From assembly GCA_036172665.1 (NCBI GenBank), contig CM069869.1:4278001-4342000 (forward strand): a stretch of DNA of 64,000 bases, written 5' to 3'. Shown here one piece after another: positions 22,980-34,289 of this stretch. Origin of the DNA: Prosopocoilus inquinatus (taxonomy: Eukaryota; Arthropoda; Insecta; Coleoptera; Lucanidae). Numbering within the stretch: position 1 is the stretch's first letter; the number at the start of each line of letters is the position of its first letter. Both the position numbers and the translations under genes were made by a program. The notes below the pieces were generated by a model. The model was not told the origin of the DNA and made no database searches. It saw only the letters and a program-made list of their open reading frames with translations.

Positions 22980-23086
22980 TGGTGTCCAACATGCGGCCAC
23001 AAACAAACAGCACATACCATTAATTGGCGCCCAACGTGGGGCAGAAAGAAACGGAACATTATACCAATTGGCGCCTAATGTGGGGC
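22980..23086 (+). repeat. Three tandem tRNA-Lys-type primer-binding sites, one perfect
   Basis: TGGTGTCCAACATGCGGC (22980-22997), TGGCGCCCAACGTGGGGC (23025-23042) and TGGCGCCTAATGTGGGGC (23069-23086) are spaced about 45 bp apart. The middle copy is an exact 18-nt complement of the 3' end of animal tRNA-Lys(CUU), including CCA. The same motif occurs three times near 17.5-17.7 kb. An LTR retrotransposon normally has one such site immediately after the 5' LTR; here no LTR, gag or pol is recognisable, and the downstream 155-aa frame (23024-23491) has no domain that I know. Confidence 0.75.
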
Positions 23087-24712
23087 ATTTGGAACATTAA
23101 CAATGTACATACAAATGAAATTATTTGTAATAAAACAAAGAAACTAAGGGAAATATTATTAAGTTCAAGACACAATTGCATTGCAATTCTTAATAGACAT
23201 TACATCTGTATCAACAAGTTTAAATCAATACTTAAAAATTCAAAACTTAAACTAACAACTTCCAAATCTGATATAAATCTTGAGTTGCATAACTTTCGAT
23301 TGCCGGATGTTATAGAGTTTGCGCAAGGGCACCGTTACCGTATAAATCACCGTTATAAAAAAAAGATGCTTAATGTTTCAAAATGCTTCTCCTGTTCGCT
23401 TTCAAACGTTGTGTTTGCGCCAAACTCTATTGTCGATGTTCAGTCAAATCGTTTTCTGTCCTCAGTGATCGTGGTTGCTTGGTACTTGTGACTTATGTGT
23501 GTTTTGACTTACTTCGATTGCTCATATTATTCCAGTTTTATTTCGGTTTATTTCCTCATTTTTTGATGTCACACCTACGAGTCATATTGCAGGTCTTGTT
23601 TTGCCTTCGTGTTTAAGATAACATCAGTAAATGCCAAGTGGGTTACTACTACTCCTTCTGGGTTAAAATATCCTCGTGTTAAATTTCTTTATTGTAGCGT
23701 AGCGTACTTTTATTACATCGTCCACAAGTTTGGACTTAATATCCTTCCTTGTCCTCTTACTGGTAACATTTTCTGTGATACTCTAGTGCTACTTACTTTC
23801 CCATTTACTTCCCACATCTTCCTCTTCACCGAATCAAATGCTTTGGCAACGTTATAAAACAAATAATAAATAACTGTTTCTCTGATTTCTGACGTTCTCT
23901 TAAACGATTACTTCAGAATACAGAGAAACGCTTATATTTCTTCTTCTCCTGATTTAGACTCGTTCTGAAGTACCTCCAGGACGTCTTCTCGAATTATAAA
24001 CTATCAAAATTTAATGCTGGGTATTTTTCTGCTTGCGATTTAGCGATAAAATTCAGACCAAGAGGCAGCATCGTCATTTCAAATTAGCATTTTTTATCAT
24101 TCCATACTTTTTTAAACTTTCATAATTTATTAAACCAATGCAGAAGGCGTCTGGCCTTTAAATTACAAGTGTGCACAGTATTACGGGCTCATTTTGATGT
24201 AGATGCATTACTCCATTCTGTTACCACTAACCTCGCTGGGGTGTCATCTGAACCAGGCCATTGGCCGCTAGTTTTTTTTATTACTGCCTGATAACAGAAT
24301 TTTAACTTTTTCAAAACCATTCACTCTAATTATTTAGGTCAGTTTCTGTATAATTCACTTTCCCTACTGAGTGAGCTCCAATCTTCAATTCGCCCGTTTT
24401 GTCGAGTTTTTTACATTTCTGCAAATAATTTTTTTAACTCGTAGCCATTATTTGTCATCATTGTTGCCAATATAATTCGATATTTTGACGGTCGAATTTG
24501 CTGAGGGTCCCCACCCTTCCGTTTGAGATTTCGTCAGTATTAATTCAACACTTGGCGTGAACAGCTGCGTTTCATTACTTTTCGCTTCAATTATTTGTGC
24601 TCTAGAGGAGATGTTGGTTTTCATAACCTCTTATGACGTCAGCTAAGCTTAGAGGCGAAGTTACACTTCGTAGTGTGCAAAATACTCAAGTTATTGATTC
24701 TTAATTTAAACC
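23087..24712. other. No gene recognised
   Basis: Several 60-155 aa frames exist but none shows a recognisable motif or an intron-exon structure. Probably derived from the retroelement whose leader lies just upstream. Confidence 0.35.
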
Positions 24713-25600
24713 TTCTTGCTAGTTCATTTATTTTTGTTGGACTGACTTGGTAAGTTTTCTTGTTTCCTTTTTGAATCGGTTCTTTGTTGACTTGCAGGTA
24801 ATTTGTGCTCCCTTGCCTTTGACGGCAAGTTTTATCGAAGCGTTTCAAGTTGCGAATCGTGCGTACCAGACGACTGCCAGCTCTAAGACCGTTCAAGCTT
24901 TTGGCTTGTCGAAGATCTGGTTCCTGTAACAGGCTGTCTTGCTGTTCTTTAAGAAACTACCTTATTGCTTGTGAGATAGAACTCCTGGACCAGCAATGTT
25001 ATTCTTCGCAACGTGGACATCTTCACCATGAGGTAAATCCTTTCCGTTTTCCGCATTCATCGCGGATGATCGTTGCGTATCTTACCTTCCGGAACTTTAT
25101 TTCCATTCAAATCTCTCAAATATTTCAAGTCACGTTTGTGTAATTTTGTCGAGTCATTTCTTGCTAGTTTATTTATTTTTGTTGGACTGACTTGGTAAGT
25201 TTTCTTGTTTCCTTTTTGAATCGGTTCTTTGTTGACTTGCAGGTAATTTGTGCTCCCTTGCCTTTGACGGCAAGCTTTATCGAAGCGTTCCAAGTTACGA
25301 ATCGTGCATACCAGACGACTGACCAGCTCTAAGACCGTTCAAGCTTTTGGCTTGTCGAAGATCTGGTTCCTGCAACAGGCTGTCTTGCTGTTGTTTAAGA
25401 AACTACCTTACTGCTTGTGAGATAGAACTCTTGGACCAGCAATATTATTCTTCGCAACGTGGACATCTTCACCATGAGGTAAATCCTTTCCGTTTTTCGC
25501 ATTCATCGCGGATGATCGTTGCAAATCTTACCTTCCGGAACTTTATTTCCATTCAAATCTCTCAAATATTTCAAGTCACGTTTGTGTAATTTTGTCGAGA
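24713..25600. repeat. Tandem duplication, two copies of about 448 bp
   Basis: 24713-25155 and 25161-25600 match with very few differences. Both start near TTCTTGCTAGTTCATTTATT/TTTCTTGCTAGTTTATTTATT and end at CACGTTTGTGTAATTTTGTC. The low divergence suggests a recent event. A shorter third piece (ATTTAAATCTCTGAAATAAT to TTTTGTCGAG) recurs at 26360-26415. On the minus strand both copies can encode a Lys/Asn/Gln-rich peptide (QGSTNYLQVNKEPIQKGNKK); I do not recognise it. Confidence 0.85.
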
Positions 25601-25644
25601 ATTTTGTTTTACTCTGATGTTGGCAATTTAATTTAAACTGAATA

Positions 25645-25836
25645 AAGGAGTTCGCCCATTAGACCTGACCGTAACAGGACCGTAATAGGACCGACACAGT
25701 CAAAAAAACATTCTTTCCATATATTTAAATGGGGTAACGCACGGTCTGAAGCCTGTTGGAGCCGATGCGGGCGTTTTTTGACTGTGTCGGTCCGGATACG
25801 GTCCTATTACGGTCAGGTCTAATGGGTGAACTCCTT
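25645..25836. repeat. Hairpin MITE with ~62-bp arms
   Basis: AAGGAGTTCGCCCATTAGAC and GTCTAATGGGTGAACTCCTT are the outermost complementary words. The stem continues through GTAATAGGACCGACACAGTC and GACTGTGTCGGTCC. The loop is about 66 bp. The arms are GC-richer than their surroundings. No coding sequence. Confidence 0.75.
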
Positions 25837-25866
25837 AAATCGTAAGATAATTACGTAATTTTGACG

Positions 25867-26345
25867 TGACGTTCCATTGCACTTTACCAAAATGATGTTC
25901 AATCTTCCTCCAAACTTAAAAAATGTTATTTTAAAAGTAAGCTAACATTTTAGTTTGCTTTTACAAGCCACGGAAATTTATTTATTACTTTAAGAGCGCC
26001 CAGGGTGACAGTAAAGTTTCTCGAAAAGTGACCTTGCCGCACACGTTCCTTTCATTTATATGCTTTCTCTGTCACCTCTCCGGAGACCCTCCTTCCCGGG
26101 TCCGTATTCTCGAATCCAGGGAAGAAACTCGCAAGGGAATGTGACGTCAAAATGACGAAGGATCTCATACAAAACTGTATAAATCGTTAGAGAATTACGT
26201 CATTTTAACGTCACATTCTATTGCGAGTGTCTTCCCTCGATTCGAGAATACGGTCCCCGGTGGCGGGCGTGGACTTTCGACAGTGTACATCCCAGCAGAG
26301 ATACTTGCTTCTTCTATAAGTTGGTATCACCAATTTCACATACAA
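25867..26345 (+). repeat. Family B repeat, copy 1 (with internal palindrome)
   Basis: Shares with 31385-31735 and 31737-32150 the blocks CATTGCACTTTAC, CACGGAAAT, GAGCGCCCAGG, AAGTTTCTCGAAAAGTGA, CCGCACACGTTCC and CTCCGGAGACCCTCC. Near its middle, CCGTATTCTCGAATC with AAATGACG and the complementary CATTTTAACGTCACATTC ... GATTCGAGAATACGG form an inverted repeat (26104-26255) bracketing a TATAAATCGT centre. No protein-coding sequence. Confidence 0.75.
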
Positions 26346-28780
26346 AATCTAAAACGTTATGAACTTTATTTTCATTTAAATCTCTGAAATAATTCAAGTC
26401 ACGTTTATGTAATTTTGTCGAGTAATTTCGTTTTACTTTGATGTTGACAATTTAATTCGGTTTAATTTAACTGAATTCAGTTTAATTCAAATTTTGTCGC
26501 TAATTTTTGCTTGGTTTTGAATAAGCTGTTAACTTTAGGGTTAATTTTCACAAATTTTTGAACTGTTAAATATCACTGCGACACAACAGGAAATTTCCTT
26601 ACGTACGTACAAGTTTATGTTTATGAAAATTTTTAAACCATTTTTGAATTTTGAGTTTAATCATTATCGAACTATGACTCTACTTCTTTTTGATATTATT
26701 GCTATTTCATTGTTGGACATCACTGAATTGTTGTCTTGGATACCTCCACCTTTTTAAAACTGAAGCTATTTATCGGTGGATCTAACAGGTAGCTTTGGTG
26801 TGTTTACTTCAGTTAACGCCTACCGGTAAATAATTTTAAATACTCCTATATTTCTGTCGTGGAATTCTCTTTTTTTGTCCACAACCCTCTCTCCAAAACT
26901 CTCGAGCTTGCCGCTGGTATTACGTCGTGTCCACCTGCGACGATAACAATTCATCATCGGGGAATTCAGTATAAGCAGGTAAGAGCTGCCCCGTTTTATG
27001 TACACTATCGTCAACCTGCGACTTATTAAACTGTTGAAGGCGTAACAACAGATCGTTTCAAAATATTTGACAGTCATAGTACCGGTTGGACAGATTAGTA
27101 ATTATTTTTTAACACGCTGAATAAAACGACATTCAAGGATTTAAAATAGTACGTCGCAACCGTCCTCTCGCAATTGCTATAAGGACCAGAAATTGCCGAG
27201 TGGTATCGTTTTAGTTGAAAGTGAGATACTACAACTTAGTCAACATCCTGTGTATGGTAATTATACTTTCCAAGCACGTGAAGCAATGCAAATTTTATGC
27301 GGATTAGAAAAGAAAGGGGAAATCTGTAGCTAATCGATGTCACCAATTAAACACTGCTATGGTAATGACCGGAAGCAAATTAGAAATAGCGAGGAAAACA
27401 AAATGAGCTTTCATTTAACCTTAAAAAGTATAATTATGTCTTCTTAAATCTGGACTAACAATAAATAAAAAAAATTAGTATAATATAGTATGGTACAATT
27501 AAAATAAAGGAAACAGAAATAAAAAACATATTCACTTCTATTTTCCTTTAAGTTACTTTTTACAAATATGTATTAACAATTTGTTCTGGTTCTTTTACCC
27601 GAGAAAATCACACATGCATTTATGTAAGTACGCACTTACATACAAAATTTTTCCTAATCAAATCATTATTTTTTCTATCAGACTTGAGTGATAAAGAACC
27701 ATAATGAATCAGAAACGTGTGTTGTGGTTTAATCTCCTAAATAAATATGAACAACGGCACTCCATCATTTTTTTTATGCAAAACTAGAAACAAAACAACT
27801 TTGGTTTCTATGTAATTATGTAATTATTAAATATTTACAATTTACAAAGGACAAGACGATTTTAATTTAATAATTAATTCGCGTTTCTCTCCGAATACAA
27901 CTTTAAATAATAACATCAAGAACTGTTCGTATTAAGTGGTAAAGCAAAGCAACTGACCGTGAACATTGACATTCAAAATGATTCGTTATTGCTGTTATTA
28001 CCTGTTTTATTGGCGTATGATAATAATAATATCTTAAGCCGACACCCATACGGATTGCAACAAATCATTATAACTTTGAAAAGAGTACGGTTATTCTTTC
28101 AGTAGTACGTAAATCAAGAATCATAACTAAACAGTTGAAGGTTCACTGATCGTAATAAGTATGCCTTTATTAACTGTGTAACTAAACATTTAATGTGGAG
28201 AGTAGCTATGGCTTCTTATTATTAGTTTAATTCGTTAAGTACAACCTATTTTTTTTTCTGTAACACAGTTCACAAAATGAAAACATCAGACATTGTAAGA
28301 ACAAAAAAATTTTCTTTATTAATTACATAAATAAAAGAAAAATATTCATTAAAACTGTCTACAAATTCCTCTAGTTTTCTATACATTTTTGGAACCATTG
28401 CACTGAACATTTTTCGTTTTCATCTCTTTTATGTATAGTGAAATGACATTCCTTGATGCAAAGGAGAAGTGTTTCGGTAAAGTATTTAAAATTACATTTA
28501 AATTAAATTTCACCGTTAGGAAATTGAAACTGGCCAATTAATTAACCGTATTACACGTCGTTACTCTTAAGGCAAGTGGTAATTATGAGGATGTATGTAA
28601 CAATCGAAGATACAAGATAAGACAGGAAAACAGATTAATCGAAGTTATTTTATACGTTGGTAACATTCCAAAAAAATTGGAAAAACTTACGAAAATGTTT
28701 TCAAACATTTTTGGATTCACTGGTATTTGTGTTATGGCTTGTGGACAATAATTTATAATAGGTGTTATGTACAAATGTTT
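26346..28780. other. No gene recognised
   Basis: The first 70 bp repeat the end of the 448-bp duplication unit. The remainder is AT-rich noncoding DNA with scattered short frames and no pairing repeats that I could identify. Confidence 0.35.
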
Positions 28781-29048
28781 ATTAAGTGGCATGCTTTCAG
28801 CTTTTTCGGTTACTCCTCTTAGTTATTTTTTTAAAGATGTTATCCAATCAGTGGGGTGAAACCTATATACCTAATTACATGGGCATTAATGTTATTTTTT
28901 TTGCCGCTCTCAGTAACGTCCTACATAAGAAGATACTGTCAACTTTGACCAGCCCAAAACCGACCGGATTAATTGACCGGATTAACACATCAATCCGTAA
29001 CAAATTTGCAGTTGCAGTTTTCCCAAAATACACAAGGCAGGTAAATCG

Positions 29049-29654
29049 GTGAGACCAATTGTTTCCGGTATAAACTCACCCACTTACTCTCTTTCCAAAT
29101 GGTTGAATATCGAGCTCAGTGCGCTTCCCAATTCTCAGGATAAATTTTCGGTAAAAAACTCAATGGAGTTTATAAATAAGATTAAAAGTACTTCTTTACA
29201 AGAAGGGAAAATTATGGTCTCGTTTGATGTTCAATCCTTATTTCCTAGTGTGCCCATAACACTAACTTATTTGCGGGAACTACTGACAGTTAATAATGTA
29301 GATAAAGATAAATTGAAGGAATACGTTAGGCTCACATCTCTTTGCATGTCTCAGAATTGTTTTCAAATAAATGGGGAGTATTTTGACAAAGTTCAACGGA
29401 CCGCAATGGGTAACTGTTTGTCACCGTTTTTGGTCAATTTATTTATGAGTAAATTCGAGAATGACGTAAGAGATAATGATCAGTATTTTCCAAGATTTTG
29501 GGTACGTTATGTGGATGACATTCTTGCTATTTTAGATATCAAGAAGTGTGATTTCGAGGATTTTCTAGGAAAATTAAATTCAAAATTTGAAAGTATTAAA
29601 TTTACATACGAAAAGGAAGAAAACGGTGCGATTCCCTTTTTAGAACTAGTATAA
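29049..29654 (+). pseudogene. Penelope-like reverse transcriptase, main fragment
   Basis: The 201-aa frame begins RPIVSGINSPTYSLSKWL, typical of Penelope reverse transcriptases. It shows motif A (VSFDVQSLFPSVP) near residues 57-70, motif B (AMGNCLSPFLVNLFM) near 119-133, and the catalytic motif C (RYVDDIL) near 152-158. A few upstream codons (PKIHK-like, about 29018-29040) lie in another frame, showing a frameshift. The frame breaks after IPFLEL at 29650; the intervening sequence to 29880 is still readable in pieces. Would copy the element's RNA into DNA if intact. Confidence 0.88.
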
Positions 29655-29883
29655 TTAGAAACAGCAAAAATGAATTAGAAATCGACATTTATCATAAAGA
29701 CAAATACAAGCCGGTTTATAATTAATGAATCTCAACATTCTGTACAACACAAACTCGCGGCTCTAAATTTTTTAGTAAATAAATTACTCTTTTTCACTTA
29801 CTAAACCCCGATAGGATAAAGAACTTAAATATATTAAAAATGTTGCAGTTTATAACGGTTATAACCCCCAAATAGTAGATAAT

Positions 29884-30357
29884 GTGATTAGGAAGATTAG
29901 CTATAGGAAACAGGTCCAAAATTCTAGCACTTTAACGGCAACTTCATCTCTAGGAAAATTTGTTAAAATACCTTTCGATCCGTTTCGCACCAAAGGTTTA
30001 AAACATATTTTTAAAACCCAAAACTTACGATTATATTTTTCAACTAACAATACCATAAAGAATTTATCAGAAAACCCGAAAGATAAAATTGATGTTGAAC
30101 AGAAATCTGGAATTTATGAAATTAAGTGTAACGAATGTACTAGTAAATATATTGGCCAAACAAAAAGAAATATATTAACACGTTTTAAAAAACATTTAAG
30201 TCACTACAAGTACAATAGGTTTGAGAAATCAAGTGTTGCGCAACATATTTACACTACAGGACACAGTATTATTAAGGATAATTTAAAACTCATTAAGGAA
30301 GAAGTTTCAAATAATAGGGAATTAAATGCTTTATTCGGAAAAATAAAAGCAATTTAA
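29884..30357 (+). pseudogene. Penelope-like GIY-YIG endonuclease domain
   Basis: This 157-aa frame carries the GIY-YIG core: GIYEIKCNECTSKYIG at about residues 78-93, then QTKRNILTRFKKHLS, and AQHIYTTGHS. The two Cys residues between the GIY and YIG parts are typical of Penelope endonucleases. The domain nicks the chromosomal target for insertion. It belongs to the same broken polyprotein as the upstream reverse transcriptase, with about 75 codons of frame-disrupted sequence between them. Confidence 0.88.
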
Positions 30358-30529
30358 TGAATTCAGACAACGGACCAATACCTAATTCCGTATTATTTGA
30401 TTTACTCTAATTTGTAGGTTGTTATTTGATGGTTCGTATTTAGATATAACTATCTTTAGTCAAAAATTGGCCGCTAGATGTCATACTTGTATGTCAGAAA
30501 TCATACGCTAGATGTCGCTACCTAAATCA

Positions 30530-30560
30530 TATATAAAGGGGTGTTAGAGACAGTTAAGCG
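30530..30560 (+). promoter_or_regulatory. TATA-like word in the Penelope 3' region
   Basis: TATATAAAGG is followed about 20-30 bp later by CAGTT/GCACTGG-like initiator candidates. It could be an internal promoter of a terminal repeat, but this is a guess in AT-rich DNA. Confidence 0.2.
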
Positions 30561-31384
30561 CATTTGCACTGGACATTTCATAAAGAGAGGATTCTCCGAG
30601 ATAAAATTTTCCTAAAGTGCTCTTAACTTGCGGTGTGTGGGTGTGATTTGCTCTCATCTGTAGGTTGTTTTTTGACGATTTATACCTAATACATATATAT
30701 TATTTTTCAGGACTTTTAGGCCTTTAGGTATCAAATAACAGGGAATTATATTCTTATTTATTCGTTACAATAAGAAGTTTTTTCGGGGTCTTTGGACTAT
30801 TTATTTCCGCATTTCCGTGTTGTTTGGTTAGCTCTAATTTGTAAGGTATCTGACAGTTAATTTTAGGTGTTCACATATTTTTTTTTTATACATACCTTAT
30901 ATAGTTTATTTTAGATTTTCACATATTAATTTATATTTACTTACACTTAGACATATATATCTTTTAGGATGATTAGATTGTTGTTAGGTTTAACATTTTT
31001 ATGATTTTGTCAGTGTGATTAGGTTGTTTTTAGACATTTTTTAGTGCCTTTAAGTTGATAGCGTACTGAAGATGAAATACGTAACTACGGATATAAAAAT
31101 TATTGTGGGCGGAGGTTAATTTCAATTAAATTTGCAGTATGTTCTAAAAATGCAGTTTCCGGTAAATTTTTCCAATGGACCTAAAACTACAAGCAGCATT
31201 TCCTTTTGTAATGTATGAAGTTTCTAAAGACAGTAAAAACTTATTCAGAAAACTAATAGAAACTGAATGCAATAAGTCTATCATTAATGAAAAACCATTA
31301 AAATATGCTACATTAATTCGCACAAACTAAATTTAATAAATTAAACTGCTTAATTTCTGTGACGTAAATTTAATAATTTAAATA

Positions 31385-31735
31385 AATCTCCTTTCCTTCA
31401 ACACATTAATGATCCACCAAACTTAACAAAATTTATTTTAAAAATAAACTAACATTTTATTTTACTTTTACACGCTACGGAAATTTTATTTTAAGAGCGC
31501 CCAGGCTGACTGGAAAGTTTCTCGAAAAGTGATCCTGCCGCACACGTTCCTATCTTTTATATGCTTTCACTGCCACCTCTCCGGAGACCCTCCCTCCCGG
31601 AGCCGTATTCTCGAATCAAGGGAAGAAGCTCGCAATGTGACGTCAAAATGACGTAGGTTCTCATACAAAACTGTATAAATCGTAAGAGCATTACGTCATT
31701 TTGACGTCACGTGCCATTGCACTTTACTGAAATGA
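31385..31735 (+). repeat. Family B repeat, copy 2
   Basis: Tandem with copy 3; GAGCGCCCAGGCTGACTGG starts at about 31494 here and the matching GAGCGCCAAGGCTGACTGG at about 31824, a period of about 330 bp. It includes the CGTATTCTCGAATCAAGGGA arm and the AAATGACGTAGG / ATTACGTCATTTTGACGTC palindrome. Noncoding. Confidence 0.75.
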
Positions 31736-31736
31736 T

Positions 31737-32150
31737 ATTCAAACTTAATAAAATGTTATTTTAAAAATAAACTAACATTTTATTTTACTTTTACAGGCCA
31801 CGGAAATGTATTTATTATTTTATGAGCGCCAAGGCTGACTGGAAAGTTTCTCGAAAAGTGATCTTGCCGCACACGTTCCTCTCTTTTATATGCTTTCTCT
31901 ACTACCTCTCTCCGGAGACCCTCTTTCCCGGGGCCGTATTCCCGAATCAAGGGAAGGAGAAAGAAAATTACGTCATTTTGACGTCACGTTCCATTGTGAG
32001 TTTCTTCCCTCATTTCGAGAATACGGTCCCCGGTGGCGGGCGTGGACTTTCGACAACACACGTCCCAGCTGGGATATTTGCTTCTTCTATAAGTTGGTAT
32101 CACGAATTTCACATACAAAATGTCAAACGTTATTAAAAGTATAAAACATT
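31737..32150 (+). repeat. Family B repeat, copy 3
   Basis: Continues from copy 2 and matches copy 1 also at its end (ATACGGTCCCCGGTGGCGGG, GTGGACTTTCGACA, CTTCTTCTATAAGTTGGTAT). The 104- and 84-aa frames inside are two frames of the same repeat, and neither resembles a protein family. Confidence 0.75.
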
Positions 32151-32841
32151 TTACAAAATTTAGAACTTTTCTGCAATATAATAAAAATATTCCACGCTAA
32201 ATTTTCTTCACCGGTAAGTATAAATGTTTGCTAAACTAACTCTCCCTTATCTAACTTAACCTCGAAATCACAACTAAATTTAAAATGTTTTCTTTTGAAC
32301 TAAATTGTTCTTCCTTTTAAATTAAACTCTCCCCAAATAAACCAAACAAAATCAACTCGATTCTCAACTAAACCTTCTATCCCAATTTTGAATTAATAAA
32401 GTGTGCCGATTTTATTTTTTCTAATTTTAGTGAATTTTAGCTGTGATTCGTTAGTCTTTTTCCACATCACTCGCGAGGGATGTCTTTAAATGAATCCTCA
32501 CGGCTGCCTCTCCAACCTGCCTTCTCCGCACTCCAATACCGAACGTCCGTCAATCTTCTTCTATTCCAGCAATCTTCTAAAAGAAGAAGAAATATGCCTT
32601 TTCTTCCGGTAATCTTATTTGGTTTTCTTTTCTGATTTATCAAAATTAAGAGGGTGCTCGCAGTCTTCTATCTGCCCCCTCCTCGTTGTCTTTCCGGCGG
32701 TCCTTCTTTACCTTTTCCGTTTCCTGCTTTCTTTCTTTTAAGTTATCAAATAATTCGTCTTTTTTTTGTTTCCAATGAATTGTGCGTGGTGTTCATCTCA
32801 TGACAAAGTCGAAGCACGTCCACAGAACTGTTTTCCATACC
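32151..32841. other. No gene recognised, pyrimidine-rich
   Basis: CT/TTC-rich sequence between 32400 and 32790 without frames of interest. It abuts the Copia remnant. Confidence 0.35.
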
Positions 32842-32859
32842 ACCCATACATATAATGGT

Positions 32860-33024
32860 GGTATTGTCGCAGTGGTAGATAAAAATACTTTTAATGAATA
32901 AAACTTCAGGACAGCTCGTTCGTTATATTTTCTACTAAGTCAACTTTTTTTTTATTGACAACTACTACAAGTAAATCGATATCTCGATTAATTAGGAAGT
33001 GTGGAAAAATGAATAGGACCAACA
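32860..33024 (-). repeat. Copia 3' LTR (partial)
   Basis: On the minus strand it starts TGTTGGTCCTATTCATTTTT, and the same start (TGTTGGTCCTATTCAATTTC) is found at 34674 at the other end of the element. It ends near TACCACTGCGACAATACC, the counterpart of TATCACTGCGACAATATC next to the primer-binding site at 34.23 kb. It lies directly after the RNase H end, as expected. Confidence 0.65.
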
Positions 33025-33049
33025 CTTTCCCTTAATTGAAGCACACTCT

Positions 33050-33304
33050 TCATTTTAATCCCATCATTTGGATACATGAATGGTGTTTCGGACCAGACAG
33101 TATACTTGTATACTTGTATATACATATATACAGATCCGCAATCATATTCTTACTTCTAAGGTATTGAAGATCAATTGGATGCATCTTCAAGGCCTGTCGA
33201 ACAAGATGATATTTTATATCATTATGTTTTGATCTGCTATGAAAAACTGAATTGTGTGCAAGTTTTCCTGCACTTTGAATTCTTTCTTCTTTCTTGAATA
33301 ACAA
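33050..33304 (-). pseudogene. Copia polyprotein, RNase H C-terminus
   Basis: SRSKHNDIKYHLVRQAL followed by IDLQYLRSKNMIADL is the end of the Copia (Ty1/copia) RNase H domain, where a 'S-R-T-K-H-I-D-x-R-Y-H' motif and an 'ADxxTK' motif are usual. The terminal motif is mutated (ADLYICIYK). Sequence between this piece and gag, encoding protease, integrase and reverse transcriptase, is almost entirely missing. Confidence 0.8.
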
Positions 33305-33593
33305 TCAACAGCCTTGTGACCAAGTTTCGTGCAATAATTGCAATTGTAATTTTTAAGGTACACAATTTTTCACGAATTTCTTATTTTCAGAATGTTTTAA
33401 GGGTTCTTGTGGAAATTTCAATTCGTGTTGTTTGACATGTAACACGCCTTGATCACTATCAAATCATTTTTGAACTTGAACATCACTGGCTTCTGTTATA
33501 TTAATTTTTAAATGTCCGAGTTCAGGCAAGGTATCAGGAGACTCTATAGCACATTTCAATACCTCAAAACTACTTTCTAAAAGCATTAATATG

Positions 33594-33870
33594 TCAGTAG
33601 TTTTTTGTTAATGTTAACTTTGATTGTAGCGCTAGCTTATCCACAATTTCAAAGAATTGAGCCATGTACTGCCTGACGTCGTCTCCTTCTGGCATTTTCC
33701 TATGTAACAATTGCTTCAAAAAAGTGACCATACGAGCAGGTTCTTTCGATGAATATGTCGATTCCAGTTTTTCCCATAAATTCTTGAAGTTTTCCAGTTT
33801 TTCCCATAAATTCTTTGAAGTTTTCCAGTTTTTCCCATAAATTCTTTGAAGTTTCACATGCGTGAGTATG
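33594..33870 (-). pseudogene. Copia gag fragment with internal tandem repeat
   Basis: LWEKLESTYSSKEPARMVTF, FLKQLLHRKMPEGDDVRQY and FEIVDKLALQSKLT match the Copia gag (UBN2-type) domain. The stretch before it (NLWEKLENFK) is repeated about three times because a ~30-bp DNA unit (CCAGTTTTTCCCATAAATTC plus TTTGAAGTTT) is expanded at 33755-33855. Frame-disrupted earlier gag codons continue up to about 34210. Gag would form the virus-like particle. Confidence 0.8.
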
Positions 33871-34213
33871 TCTTAACTCAGAACCATTGATGGATAGTAC
33901 GTCAGACTTAGTCTTCCTTTATCCAATTTACTAACGCAGCTTGTGCAGCATCTCTATCTCCTTGTACCACAGATTTCGGAATTTTTCCAGATACATAGCC
34001 CCCCATACATGTCATTTTTGACGAGCAGCGCTTCAACGTGTATCTTCCATGTATCGTAATTGTGCTTCGTCAATATTTCTAACGACTTGATAGTATTCTA
34101 TTCAGGAATCAGTTTAGATTCTTCGTTAAAATTCTGCCTCGGAGTTATTTCTTGTTCCAAGTTCCAATCTGCACTGTTTTATTCACTACTTTTTCACTTA
34201 TTTATGTGCGTTA

Positions 34214-34231
34214 TTTCCTGGCCCATAACCT
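34214..34231 (-). other. Copia-type primer-binding site
   Basis: On the minus strand TAGGTTATGGGCCAGG follows the LTR end. Copia elements prime from an internal fragment of initiator tRNA-Met and carry GGTTATGGGCCC at this place; the match is recalled, not aligned. Confidence 0.55.
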
Positions 34232-34289
34232 ATTGGCGATATTGTCGCAGTGATAGATAAAAATTCTTATTTTGTGCATCCGTTAAACT

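Larger units (their letters stand above)
28790..31100 (+). mobile_element. Penelope-like retroelement (RT plus GIY-YIG), degenerate
   Basis: A reverse transcriptase of Penelope type is followed by a GIY-YIG endonuclease on the same strand, the order that defines endonuclease-bearing Penelope-like elements. The coding part runs from about 28985 to 30357 with at least two frame breaks; the following 700 bp are noncoding and presumed to be the 3' region. The 5' end is ill-defined and probably truncated. Terminal repeats comparable to those of the 42-kb element were not found. Confidence 0.85.

Noticed and set aside
23024..23491. 155-aa frame after the primer-binding-site array as a possible gag
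   Set aside because: No gag motif, zinc knuckle or similarity to known gag could be seen; it is kept as unrecognised.
31060..31100. CTGAAGATGA near the 3' end of the Penelope element as a hammerhead core
   Set aside because: No following hairpin plus GAAAC; core cannot be completed.
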